A stretch of DNA of 64,000 nt from positions 5,084,001 to 5,148,000 of the forward strand of contig JAZGTN010000059.1 in the NCBI GenBank assembly GCA_037783415.1, read 5' to 3'. Below, in pieces: positions 43,978-55,364 of this stretch. Under the pieces are notes generated by a model. It was not told the DNA's origin. It did no database searches and saw nothing but the letters and a program-made list of their open reading frames with translations. The stretch's first letter is position 1, and every line of letters begins with the position of its first letter. Source of the stretch: Leptasterias polaris. Its lineage: Eukaryota > Echinodermata > Asteroidea > Forcipulatida > Asteriidae. A program made the translations under genes and the position numbers.

Positions 43978-44885
43978 AGGACCGAGTTTCACAGCTCTGC
44001 TTACCACAAGCAAAGAATTGGCGCTTATGGAAGCAGGGAACTACGCGCTTATGTCAAGCATTTTTCATGGGTTAGCAGGGAATTTATGTATATATTTGGT
44101 TTGCGTTAATTTCTGCTTGTGCTCGTGTGTACTCCACATTACTAGGCATTCTTCACTTACACAACTAGCGCAGAAACAAACTGGAGAATGGTGATTGTAA
44201 GTGCAGAAATCGGCTGTAAGCAGAGCCATGGGGCGGATGGCACCAAGTGGTCTTAAACCGGTCTATGCTCTATAGCCAGCTAACTTGAGACATGCAAAAT
44301 ATTTAATAAATGCATCTTTAATTATAGACCGATTGCAATACCACAGTCTATATTTTAAGCCAGTCTTAAACCTTAAGTCTGTGTTGAGCTGGCTATAATC
44401 AGTCTTTGTTTTGATTTTTAAACATGGCGCTACATCTGTTAGTTGTGCAAAGAACCCTACAGCAAGACCATTATATTGATAACATTTACTCGATCTGTAA
44501 TTATTTCACAGGCTTTTTTTCCCCCTTCATTGTCACCAAATTGCTTAGTTATGACTGCAGAATCTCACTGCATTTCATTTAACCCCCTAAATGTGCCAAC
44601 TTCTTTGTTTTACTGCAGGCTGGTCGCCTAATGTTTGATCTTTGTCTACCTTTCAATGCCATTGTCGGCCATTGTAACAAACCAAGCTTTATTAGGAATG
44701 CTTGTTCGTACATGTGTTTCACTATACTCCTCACTGATTTATCTAAGACTGGCTTATTGCAACAGGCTTAACCACTGACTAAGCTAAGACTGTCTAAGGC
44801 AGATAGCTGGCTATAACAGACTGGTCTTCGACTGCTGGCTAAGACCGTTTTATTGCAATCCGGCCATGGAGTTGGGCCCAATGTT
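43978..44885. mobile_element. Family B TIR element split by a nested insertion
   Basis: The left part, 43978-44231, runs GACCGAGTTTCACAGCTCTG to GCAGAGCCATGG. The last bases, ATGGAGTTGGGCCC, lie at 44866-44879. The intervening 632 bp are a different element with its own inverted ends. Confidence 0.78.
44232..44863. mobile_element. Nested TIR element, 632 bp
   Basis: The ends GGCGGATGGCACCAAGTGGT and, reversed, CCGGATTGCAATAAAACGGT are imperfect inverted repeats, continued by GTCTTAAACC/GTCTTAGCC. CCATGG is duplicated on both sides (44226-44231 and 44864-44869). No transposase frame, so it is a non-autonomous DNA element. Confidence 0.75.
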
Positions 44886-44911
44886 TATTTGTCCCCAAAC
44901 AATTTGTTTGC

Positions 44912-44930
44912 CCCTAACCCTAACCCTAAC
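44912..44930 (-). repeat. Short telomere-type tract
   Basis: Two to three CCCTAA units. The corresponding place in the paralogous module (near 48720) reads ATTGCCCCTTACTTTTT, so the tract grew or was inserted in this copy. Confidence 0.6.
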
Positions 44931-45067
44931 AAAATAAAACAAATGAATAAATAAATTTTAGAGTCTGGCACTGCCACTGCCAATTGGTGGAACTTACCAA
45001 GTGAAAGTGATAAGTTTCAGTGAAGGAAACTTAGAATAGATTTGTAATGATCAGGAGTTTTCCTTAC

Positions 45068-45173
45068 CTTTTATAATAAAGGAGAGGGCAGTTCATTACC
45101 AGACTCATTGTACATTGTTAGGAAGCTTGTCCACTGCAGGTCTCAGACATCTACTTGGTTGATGAGTATAACT
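45068..45173 (-). ncRNA. Repeated exon-like unit, copy M1
   Basis: On the minus strand: acceptor TTTGCATGATACAG, then ACTCATCAACCAAGTAGATG, TCTGAGACCTGCAGTGGACA, AGTCTGGTAATGAACTGC and donor TATAAAAG|GTAAGG. It is nearly identical to M3 over the first half. All three frames have stops. Confidence 0.6.
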
Positions 45174-45892
45174 CTGTATCATGCAAACAAAGAATACAAT
45201 TTTAATATAATAAATTTAGCATCATACTTGTTTACTTTTGTTTGATAACAAACTTTGCTATTAAGCAAATCGATCTCCACAATACTATTCTCATCACTGT
45301 TGCTGTTTGATGCCAGGGAAATTGGATATATTCTTTTGTGGACCAAAACGATTTCATGCCCCATCCCTGAAAAAGAAAGGTTTCATGGCGAGCAGGTGAA
45401 ACTACCAGAAATTGATGCTAAAATTGAATGAAGTAAAGTTGTTAGATTTATGAACTAACAACTGTTTTCATGTTCAGGAGTTCCCCTGGTATTCCCTTGT
45501 GGGGGAATTTGCATCTGAAATTGCTCCCCTTCCACCCATCCTCGAATTAGAAAAAAACCATTCCCAACACCCCCCCCCCCCAAAAAAAAAACCCCAAACC
45601 AAACAAGAACTCCAAAAGAATAACAGAAAAACAGTCATCTGTTCTTAATATAATAAATTTGGCTACATATTTGTTTCTTAACAAACTTCACTAAGTAAAA
45701 AAATCTTCACACAACCATTTGTGTTTATTTGTATCACTCTTGCCATTAACATGTTGATACAAGGGAAATGAAATATTTGATTGTCCCTAAACAATTTTGT
45801 TTCCCCCCAGTTGCCCCCACCCCCAGAAAACTATTTTCTTTCGCTCAGTTTCGCTCTCAAGGGACAGTGCCGATTCCGTTACCTTTAAAAAA

Positions 45893-45997
45893 GCAGTTCA
45901 TTACCAGACTCACTGCGCATCAGAGGAAGCTGGCCATTGCAGGTCTCAGACATCTACTTAGTTGACAAGTAGATCTCTGTGGAGATGACAATCATTG
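45893..45997 (-). ncRNA. Repeated exon-like unit, copy M2
   Basis: Minus strand: acceptor TTTGCATGATACAG, GATCTACTTGTCAACTAAGT, AGATGTCTGAGACCTGCA, AGTCTGGTAATGAACTGC and donor TTTAAAG|GTAACG. The flanking DNA is also duplicated with M1 and M3. Confidence 0.6.
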
Positions 45998-46052
45998 CTG
46001 TATCATGCAAACAAACAACACAGTAATGCTCTAGTTAGCTTTAAAATATTAA

Positions 46053-47028
46053 AGTCACCTGGAAATAGTTTTATTTTTTTAAATATAAGAGTATATGTAT
46101 ATTAACAATAAAACAATTTTTTGAGTAATTGTTTGTCAGTATTTATATGTTAAAAAAATACATAAAGTTGTTTGGGGGCGACTCCGCCCATCTTTTTTTG
46201 TGACGTCAATCGAGGAAGACTTCGCCTCGATTGAACATCGACCCCACTCGAACTTGCCTGCATTTACGTTGTATATACACGCGCAAGTAGTGAGATTGTA
46301 CGTTTCGTTTGGTTATCCAAAAGGGGGTTTTTTCTTGCATTTTTCCAGCGAAAATTGCTGCTGGATGCAGCAAAATGACTAAAGATGGGGTCAGCCAGCA
46401 TTTTTTCCCTGCAGATCCCAAATATAGGCAGTTACGGGCATCGAAAGTTAGGCTAAGCGAGGGCAAAGTGGTCCGGTCCGACGTCGTTTTCAGCGCTATA
46501 ATGCAGCGAACACTTGGATAGCCCGGGGATTTTTTCGTTGGTAGTATTGTGCAAGGGAAGTTGCAGTGAAGCTTAGGTTACCAGCGAAATGTTTCTGGTG
46601 GAAAAACAATACCTCGTATTATCCGTGTTCTTGTTATGACCATGCTCGTATCTTCCGTTTTTAAGACATAGAAACGCGCATGGGACAGTTCGGGACCGGT
46701 GAAAAACCTTGTATAAACTGGCGTCTCGTATTAGTCGACTGTACACTCTGTCCTAGAATTGCATTGGGTGGTGACGTCCGAATACGAAAACGCATCATAC
46801 TGATCAGGTACCCAGACGTAATGTACGGGGCCAGACTACACATTTTCTCCTGCCTCGATTGACGTCACGAACAGCGCCATGTAAAGGGGGGCCTATTTTT
46901 TTATTTGTAATTAAAAGAAAAATACAATTTTTTAACCTTAATAAATTGTTTATTCACATTCCACTCATAAAAATGTATATATTAATGACAAAAGCTTTAT
47001 TTTGAAAAAATACCACTGCCAGGTGCCT
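46053..47028. mobile_element. TTAA-flanked non-autonomous element, 976 bp
   Basis: TTAA (46049-46052 and 47029-47032) brackets the ends AGTCACCTGG / CCAGGTGCCT. AT-rich outer arms are inverted copies of each other. The interior, 46190-46870, is CpG-rich and starts and ends with GTGACGTCAATCGAGG in inverted orientation. A TTAA target is typical of piggyBac-type elements. The paralogous module near 49030 is uninterrupted. No transposase. Confidence 0.78.
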
Positions 47029-47230
47029 TTAAGAAGTTATGAAACACATGGGAAGTTTTGGTTTACCTTTTCCCCTTTCAATTAATTATTGGTAATACTT
47101 TTAACCATAAACAGTTTTTGTTTTACCCTTACACCTTTGTGTGATAATAAGCACTAAATATTCAGGGACCTCGGATTTAATTTTTTTTTTTTTGGGGGGG
47201 GGACTTGGAAAGCACACAGTACACAGACCT

Positions 47231-47423
47231 TGGTCCAATTTCAAAGAGCTGCTTAAGCAGAAAGCATTGCTTAAAAGCTTTCTGCTAAGCAGAAATGAGC
47301 AGGGTACCAGTCACAAATTGTACATGTGACATGGTAGTTTTGCTGGTAACCTTATTCTGGTAAGCAAAATGTTATTGTGCTTAGCTACTGTTTGTGCTTA
47401 AGCAGCTCTGTGAAATTGGGCCC
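47231..47423. mobile_element. Family A TIR element, complete copy
   Basis: The terminal repeats GGTCCAATTTCAAAGAGCTG and, reversed, GGGCCCAATTTCACAGAGCT enclose TTGTACATGTGACATGGTAG and TTGCTGGTAACCTTATTCTG. It is inserted in SINE-like text (CACAGTACACAGACC before, TTAGCACACATC after), with CTT on both sides as the likely target duplication. Confidence 0.82.
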
Positions 47424-47894
47424 TTAGCACACATCACTCAACCAATATTCCTGATGATGCGGACATGCAACAAAAATCAGATCGCAATGCTTTGTTCTGC
47501 CTTTTACAGAGGGGAAAAGGGTACTGGAATTCACGCTCGAATTCTCCATTTTGTAATGCAGAAATTCTAGACCTTCCAATATTTTGGTAGACAAGGATGA
47601 TGAGAGAATGATAGGCTGCCACGGTAATTGGCATGGCAGATTCACGATGAATAAAATCCACGTTTCCTCGAAAGAACAAAATAAATTACAGTACATTTTT
47701 TGACAAGTTTGTTGTCCTCAAGCTACTACTCTGTGAAGTCATGGCTTCATTGTGACAACAATAATCTTGCCCCCCAAAACAAAATATATATTTATACAAA
47801 TTCCGCGGGAAATTCAGAAAATTAGTCCCATTAAAAACTTTTTTTCTCAAAACCTAATAACCCATCTAAAATTAATTGTGTTTTATAAATTTAC

Positions 47895-47998
47895 CTGTTG
47901 ATTGGAAAAGACATCGTTGAATCTTGGAGCTTGGCTGCATTGACATCTAATTTTGGAGAGGTAGACTTCATCAGACAACAGCATATGTCTGTAGGTAG
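47895..47998 (-). ncRNA. Repeated exon-like unit, diverged copy M7
   Basis: Minus strand: acceptor GGCTACCTACAG and donor AATCAACAG|GTAAAT. Internal GAAGTCTACCTCTCC and TTAGATGTC correspond to the conserved middle block. One frame is open across the unit (HMLLSDEVYLSKIRCQC), so a coding exon cannot be excluded here. Confidence 0.4.
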
Positions 47999-48858
47999 CC
48001 TGAATGTAAACAAAATAATTGTGTAAAAGGGGTGTGTTATTATTTTCCTTCAATATCAGCAACAATGCAATAATACTACTACCATAAGAGGGCGCCATAC
48101 AGGTCATGTCTAAACACTTATTGCTCTACATCTTGTGGTTTTAAACGAATGCGTGATAAAAGAGATGGCTCATTTTTTTGCTTGCCAATTGGGGGGGGCT
48201 TATTGTTGGGTGGTGATTCGGTGATGGTTCCACTTTGTTGGTTGAGTCTCTGTGTACTAAAACATTGGTAAAGGTTTAACGAAACATATAATTTTTTTAA
48301 AGCAATGGTTCAGCTTAACCTAAAATTCTCGTGGTTCACTTATACAGTGTAAGTAAAACTTTTTAAGTAGCTGCTGTCGGTCCAATGCCTGTTAAGACTC
48401 CAGGTTAGAAAGACTTGGTTATCCATTAAGGCTATGATAGTGAATACTTTTCACCCCCAAAACAATCCAAACATTCCAGTCCAGAAACCATTTAGCTAAA
48501 ACTCACCACTGTGACCTTGAGCTTTCCCAACTGTCCTTTCTCGTATGAGCAACTTATAACCCCCACCCAAGTTCCAAAGACACTTCTAATTCGAGTTGCA
48601 ATCCAGAAGCCAGGACGGTCGCCATCTATTACCCCTTTCAGCCCAAGGGGCTGACCAGGTAAAATTTGTCCATGCTATCATTTGTTTTTACATTTATCAA
48701 TCCTGCTGTTAATGTTTTTTGATTGCCCCTTACTTTTTCGAGTCTAGTGCCTCCACTGCTGACAGGTTGAACTACCAAGGGAAAGTGACGATAAATTTGA
48801 ATGAAGGAAACTATAGGATAGATTTCTGAACTCACAAATGTTCAGGAGTTTCCCTTAC

Positions 48859-48976
48859 CTTTTATAATGGAGAAAGCAGTTCATTTACCAGACACAATGT
48901 TAGGAAGCTTGTCCACTGCAGGTCTCAGACATCTACTTGGTTGATGAGTAGATCTCTGTAGGGATGACAACCCTCG
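48859..48976 (-). ncRNA. Repeated exon-like unit, copy M3
   Basis: Minus strand, 118 bp: acceptor TTTGCATGATACAG, GTCATCCCTACAGAGATC, TACTCATCAACCAAGTAGAT, GTCTGAGACCTGCAGTGGAC, donor TATAAAAG|GTAAGG. ATCTAC and GTAGAT pair across about 10 bases to form a small hairpin. The longest and best-preserved copy. Confidence 0.62.
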
Positions 48977-49009
48977 CTGTATCATGCAAATAAAGAACAC
49001 AATAATGCT

Positions 49010-51070
49010 TTACTTTAGCTTTGACATATTAATGAGTAAAAAACACAACAGTAGTTTGAGGTTAGCCTTTTCCCTTTAATTCAATTATTGGTCATACTTT
49101 TAGCCATTCATCATTGTAAGCCCAATGACATGGCCCTAGTCATGATAATACGTGTTCTTGGTTAAGCAATGCCATTAAATTTGGCTTCGCGCATAGTAAC
49201 TTAGGACAAAGAATAAAGAATGTGCTTTCAAGTAAATAAGATTTACACCACTTGCAATTGTGACTAAAACAACATGTCAATAGAATGAACAGCAAGGCTT
49301 ATCTGTTGCACTTTTGGCTCATTGTATAAAATGGTGCAAGACTGACCACATACATATTAAGAAAATGTCTGATATCGACTGTCTCATAACCAGTACTAGA
49401 GAACTCAATTTGAGATTAGATGTAAATATCATATTTTATTTACCACAAAAACAGATCCTTGACATTTGATTGGTGGAACACCAAGCATAATTATGTCTTC
49501 TGTATTTTCCCATGTACATGTACACTGACCCAATGCTTTTATATGGATGAAGGCAAGCCAAGGCATGGTTGTGTCATGGTTGACAAGGTTTGTGTACTCG
49601 TGGAAAAGTCCATGTTTTTAGAAGGTTATTTTTAAAATCTTAGAGAAAGCTTAGGGTGGACAAATTTCTTAATCTGTTTCATGTTCATTGTGAACAAAAT
49701 ACCAAATGACAAGGACTATGTGTAGGTTATAGCAAACAAAGATTTAATACATTTCTTTCATGCATTGTCACAGAATACAATCACTTGTGAAGTGTAGCTT
49801 TTACATTTCCCTGTCTTAAAATGGAATAGTCCAGATTTTACCTTGTGATTATATTCTGCATTAATGCACTCAAATAAATCCAATATGTATGCATTATTTC
49901 TGAGGATTTATACCTTTAAGTGGAGTGAACAGCTCTGTTAATATCATAGGCCAGTCTTGGACAACTACTTGCTGACTGGTAGATCTCTTTGGAAATGCTA
50001 AGCATCATCACTGCAACACAGACAAATGGTATGACTTATTAAGACCGAAAACCAATATTGAAATTATCAATCACCTGTCGGAAAAGCTTGTGCAAATCAG
50101 GATTGGTGTTGGTAGGAACTTTATTATCAAGAGCTCTCAGAATGAAACTTTGAAATTAAAATTTCCAAAAGCTTAAAGTCTGTCTTGATAATTGTGTTCA
50201 ACATGAAGCGATTTACAGCGACTGTCCCAATCCCTTTAGCTGACAAAAAAACACAACCCAGCCTGTCAACTTAGAAATTATTTCTGATGTTAGACTGATA
50301 GCACAACCAATGATTACATATAATAGTGGGTACGTAATCTCAGCTAGTGATGGCAAACACATGCAAAGACTAGAGGTGACAGAGTGACTAACCGGCAGTT
50401 GGCTTCATTTTTGTTAATAATAACACAGTTACTAAGCCCTTCTATTAAAGTCTTTTGTTGTGACATTGACGCCTTACTGTTAAATAAATTACTGTAGTAT
50501 TCTACTACAAAAGAGCTTTATTTTTTGCTAGGCACTACCTGCGTCACACGACGATATAGCCAACCGGTCTTTTCTTTTAATGTAGATCACTGTAATAAAA
50601 GTAAAGAGTGTTGGAAAATAAGTGTCGGAATTTCAAATAGACAAAGGAATCACAGTTTTGAAAAGCCTGTTCTTTTTGTTGATTTCAGTTTCATAATTGT
50701 GGAATTCTTGTGCAGAAAAGTGGTGGTTGCCGTGGTTTAGTGAGCACCCCATTTGAACACAATGCTCCTTGTACAATTTCCAAGACCTACTGGAACTGTC
50801 CTTACTGGTTTCATTCTTTATTCATTAGAAAGAAAAGTCTTGATCGAATAAACAAATGCAACAGTCTTCATGTACTTAACAACGTCACTTTGCTATGGAG
50901 GTTGCCATGTTTGTTGATGTTTGATACCTACTATATAGGTCATGAGACATGGAGAGTCCAATTGGTTCATTCCGATATAAAATTATGTACCAGCACACCG
51001 ACAGTCATTCTTCAAAACTACTAGAGAGCTCAATTTGGAATAGGGTGTAAATAACATTTTGTTTAGGAAT
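49010..51070. other. Introns or spacers between M units
   Basis: Outside the exon-like units I see only AT-rich DNA. The stretch right after M3 (49016-49110) matches the flank of M2 split by the TTAA element. Frames at 50525-51024 have no recognised domain. Confidence 0.45.
49914..50010 (-). ncRNA. Repeated exon-like unit, copy M4
   Basis: Minus strand: acceptor GTCTGTGTTGCAG, CCAAAGAGATCTACCAGTCA, GCAAGTAGTTGTCCAAGACT, donor CACTTAAAG|GTATAA. The 3' half diverges from M1-M3 (GGCCTATGATATTAACAGAG). Confidence 0.58.
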
Positions 51071-51074
51071 TTAC

Positions 51075-51153
51075 CTTTCATTGGAGAGTGCTTGCTACTC
51101 CATCATAAGCCAGTCGTCTCAACAGGTAGATCTCTTTGGAGATGGTGTCCTTA
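51075..51153 (-). ncRNA. Repeated exon-like unit, copy M5
   Basis: Minus strand: acceptor TTTGCATTGCAG, CATCTCCAAAGAGATCTACC, then a shortened middle, GGCTTATGATGGAGTAGC and donor ATGAAAG|GTAAAT. 79 bp. Confidence 0.55.
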
Positions 51154-51595
51154 CTGCAATGCAAACAAAAAGCATGATTTGCAGCCATCATACAAGTTTA
51201 AAATGTTTCATTTATGATTTTTTTTTTTTTACTTATGATTTGTTTATATTTTCAATTAAAAATAAAACAGAAAACTAACCCTAACTTGTGCATATCAGGA
51301 TTTACTTGTACTGTTGCAATCAAAATATGATTTCAGAGGGGACACCCATTGCCTTAAACAGCTCTCTTGAGGATTGGCATGAACTTCATTATCGGTGAGC
51401 TATTGAGTAAAACTTGTATGCAAATAGCTTACAAAATGTAAATTTCTAAAAGCTAAGAATTTGTCTTGATATTTGTGTTTAACATGAAGCATCCCATGGG
51501 ACTTTTCAAAACTCTTCAATACCTGCATTCTACACAATTGCCAGAGAGCTGCGTTTGAGACTGGGTGTAAAGATTCAAATTTTACCTTTTAGTAA

Positions 51596-51690
51596 TTTAC
51601 CATCACTGGAGAATGCAGCTCCTTCAGTACCATGGGCCAATCTTAGACATCTACTCATTGACGATTAGATTTCTTTTAAGACTGGCCGAC
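51596..51690 (-). ncRNA. Repeated exon-like unit, copy M6
   Basis: Minus strand: acceptor TTTACATATACAG, AAAGAAATCTAATCGTCAAT, GAGTAGATGTCTAAGATTGG, GAAGGAGCTGCATTCTCC and donor ACTAAAAG|GTAAAA. Stops occur in all frames. Confidence 0.55.
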
Positions 51691-52310
51691 CTGTATATGT
51701 AAACAAAATAGATACATATTTTCTGAAAATGACTTAACAATATATGTTCTTATACAAGTATCACACTGTTGGTTAAATAAACTTTACATCAGTTCCTTTT
51801 GAAACCAATGCAATCTTTCTCATCTTCCGTAGTTTTCTGTAAACACACCCTACACCAAGTAACAAGGGAGCTGTGATCCTTTTTCGAAATTTTTGTTGTG
51901 GCTTGGTATTGTCAAATCATAGCAAATTGGGGTCTTATATCGTAGCTTCGATAATCCGCTTGGGCGCTACTACGATCGCTGATGTCAACATTTCGAAAAA
52001 ACGAGTACATCCCCAGCGCCCCAGCCAAGTGACCAGATTTTGCCCAACGTTCAAAAAACAAAGATAGGCCTAAATCTCTGTTTTTAATGACCATCGAGAG
52101 GATATATAGAAGGTAACGATGATTTCAACTACCAAAGAAAGGAATGCTGTTCATAAATAAAAGCTAGTGCTGTAATTATTATAAATGTAAATGTTCAGAC
52201 ACAAATATGCCTCAATCTTTCCTGCCCGACTGTTCTTCTTGGGTACCTATTTTTTCTTCTTAATTATTTCGATAGATCGTTTGAAAACACATAAAATAAT
52301 AATAATTTAC

Positions 52311-52399
52311 CTCCGTCACCAGACATTTCAAGTCCTTTCAAAAGTCCTACAGCAGAGATCGATCTGTTCCCATCGTGATGTCGCCTTGTACTTGTAGCA
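52311..52399 (-). other. Exon candidate upstream of the M series
   Basis: Minus strand: acceptor GTTTGACTGCAG, donor GACGGAG|GTAAAT. One frame is open across the unit (TSTRRHHDGNRSISAV). It is not clearly homologous to the M copies but lies in the right place and orientation to be an upstream exon of the same transcript. No known domain. Confidence 0.4.
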
Positions 52400-54460
52400 C
52401 TGCAGTCAAACACGTGTGTAAAGCAAAACAATAACATTGGTAAGTCATCCCCCAGACTTCTCAAAATTAATACAACTTAATAAAACGGTTGCACAGAAAT
52501 TGCACAGACTACTTCGTAAGACAAGATTGGTGGTGGGGGCGGGGCGGGGGGAGGGGATCATTCCATAATATTGGTGGGTATCAATGGCAGGGAAAGTTGC
52601 GTACAACGGGGAAATAACCCAATTTTATTATTAGGCCTACAAGTTTTATGAGAAAACATAGGAAATTTGCAGGTATTGTCCATTTATTTTGGTAAGAATA
52701 TCGAATGACCATGAATCTTATACAAAATAATTATTTGAAGAAAAAACAAATAAAAACACAAAAACAAACAAACAATAGGACACAAATATCACTTTTAACT
52801 CGATTACTAATTTTCTTGTAGGTAAAATATTCCCCTCATCTTTAAGGTACGGATCAAAATGATTTTTTGTGTTTTTGTTTCCAAGAGCCTTTGGTAAAAA
52901 TGTTGGCGACTTCTGAAGTATAAAAACCATACAAATAGCGTCATAGGCTAATATTAATCCAATTGATCAACTTTTAATTTCTCATTTATACCTTTATACA
53001 AAAACAGTATTCTTTACTTCTCAGTCATTTGTGCATCCGGATGGGTAGTATTGATCAACTTCTAAATACCTTAAGTTAAAAATCTTAGCTCTATTCTTTC
53101 GTGTCTTCCATTTTCTTCAAGGGATAATGATCACTTAATTTAAGCCATTAATCATAATCTCACCGTGTAAACACTGGTTTAATAATTAAACAATGTTACC
53201 CCTTTTAAAATAAATAGTTTCATCCCTTGAAAGGCCTGCATATTTCATTACCAAATATGGTCATAAAATTGGCCAGGAGAAGGGTCAGGCTTTGTTATGC
53301 AAATAAGAAAACCTGGTTGCACGAACTTGGCCGGGGTGGAGGACGAACCGTGCACCTACTGCATACATCCGTCCATGCGTTAAATTACTTCAAAGAAAAA
53401 GTGGACGACTTTGAAAAGTTTCAATGTCTTTTGCTCCGAAAAATCAGGTTTTTGCCGGAATTCCAAGTGTAAGCTACTCCTAAAGTGCTATGGTGAGTTG
53501 AGAATTTTCTTGTCTTGCAAATAAAACTGTTGCAAAGGATTTTCATTCGCACAATTTTATGAAATTTCTTGTGTTTTCTGCACAAGCCGCAAAGTAAAAA
53601 ACCCACATGTGTTCTCTTGTTTTCCGTGTGCAGACGACATTGTTGAAATTTGCGCATTAGAATTCCCGAATAAGTTGCCTTGTATTTAGTACATGTACAA
53701 AAATGTTTAAAGCATGGCCAAGAAAAGAGTGCTACGGGCCCTTAGAAAAGAAGGACCGAGCCTCGTTAGTTTGAGTTTTCCATATTATTATTAATGTTGT
53801 TTTTCACATTCTTTGAGGCACAACCCGTCCAAAGTGTAGTGGGTTTTGTAACTGAAAACTGGCATGACTGGTGTGCTGTCACTCCGAGACAAATGTGTGT
53901 AGAAATGTTAAAATTAAAACATATACAGGTAGGCCTATGATGTACTATCGTGACTACTTGGCTCTTAGAAAAATATTATAAAACACTTATTTCCTAAGCA
54001 GTACTCCATTGACTGGAGATGTGACCTGCACAAATTATATAAAAAATCTTAAATATACATCAGAAAAAGAAAAAAATATCAATTTCCTTTTTTCTGGACA
54101 ATACTATTCATTAACTATAACTATTTTGTTCTGGTTTGTTTCATAAATCAAACCAACTGAAATTGTGCCCCCCCCCCCATAAAAAAAAAAAAGAGAACAA
54201 AAGAAAGAAAACAAATAGAAAGAAAGAAAAGGGACAGCAAAAATGTTCATCATCTTCATTATGGGATTTTGGCCAATATTAATTGGTTGACAATATTATA
54301 TATTTTATAAATTACATCCAGTAAATGCTGAATTTTGTACTATACAAAAAAAAAACTCCCTTGTGAGACAAGATTTTTTTTAATGAAAGATGTTTGATTA
54401 AACTGGCGCTTGGTATTTTTTCTGGTGATTTTGTGGATGTTTAAAGTTATTTTATTAGGC
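52400..54460. other. Possible divergent promoter region, no named gene
   Basis: Lies between the minus-strand M series and the +-strand copies at 59.8-62 kb. 53280-53480 is less AT-rich than its surroundings and holds an 81-codon + frame without a known domain. Otherwise AT-rich, with C and A runs near 54170. Confidence 0.35.
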
Positions 54461-54463
54461 AAA

Positions 54464-54606
54464 AACAGTGTGAGGAGGTCTTCACTGCATGGTTGGTGGC
54501 CTTTCCTGAGTTAGTGGACTGAGCAGAACTTCAAGTTCAACTCAATCCATTACAGCCACCAACCGAAGTCATTACCATGCAGTGAAGACCGGTTCCCCAC
54601 ACTGTT
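54464..54606. mobile_element. Foldback element, 143 bp
   Basis: AACAGTGTGAGGAGGTCTTC, ACTGCATGG and GGTTGGTGGC are mirrored by GCCACCAACC, CCATGCAGTGAAGACC and CCCCACACTGTT. The homologous but degraded copy is at 56168-56430, and similarity runs on into the flank (TTTTTGCATGGGACCTAA). Confidence 0.8.
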
Positions 54607-55364
54607 ATTGCCATTATTTTTATAAATACCTTTACAAAAACAACCGTTCAAATCATAAGAATTTGTGATTTCTCTTTCGCCGATATTTTTAGAATCATTC
54701 TATTTTTGTTCAAGGTCCATTCTGTTCACTTTTTGCATGGGACCTAATTTTGTACAAATATCTAATTATTGTTTGCCTATTTCGAATCAACAAACCACAC
54801 AACCGATTTCAATTTTCCATGGTTGATCCCAATTTAGTGAAGACTACATCAACAAATTATTTTTATATTTAATTCGGGTGCTCGATATTTGACATGGTGA
54901 CACTGCCCCATCCCCCATCGTGTCTTCATTATGTGCTTAGAATCTCAGGAATTCTTTAAATCTTTAGTGGATTTTAGGGGGGGGGGGTACTCCTGTACGA
55001 GAGGGAAATAGTGAGTTAAAGTATGGGAACAGAGGGGGGAGGGGTTACCCTCAGGCCCATATCATCCATGGTATGTTATTTTTGAATGGCAAAAATTCAA
55101 TGTGCTCATATATTGGCCTATAAATTTCAATGTTGTCAATCAAAATAATCCAAAGTGGTCTGAAGGGTCTTTATAGGCTACTTTCAAATATGACAGTATT
55201 TTAGAAGAAAAGTCTTCAAGTGTCCCATAATGTAAGACCATAGTGTGAGTATTGTGCTCGGAAGTGTTCATGTTTTATGCAGTGCTGTTGGTTACCTCCA
55301 AGTTGACTGTTACAAGTGTCATGGCCTAGTAGCTAACCCTATTCACATGTACATCAATATGACC

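Noticed and set aside
53227..53472. 81-codon + strand frame as a gene
   Set aside because: No recognisable domain, no splice context and no homologous copy in the window. Length alone is not evidence in a 64-kb window.
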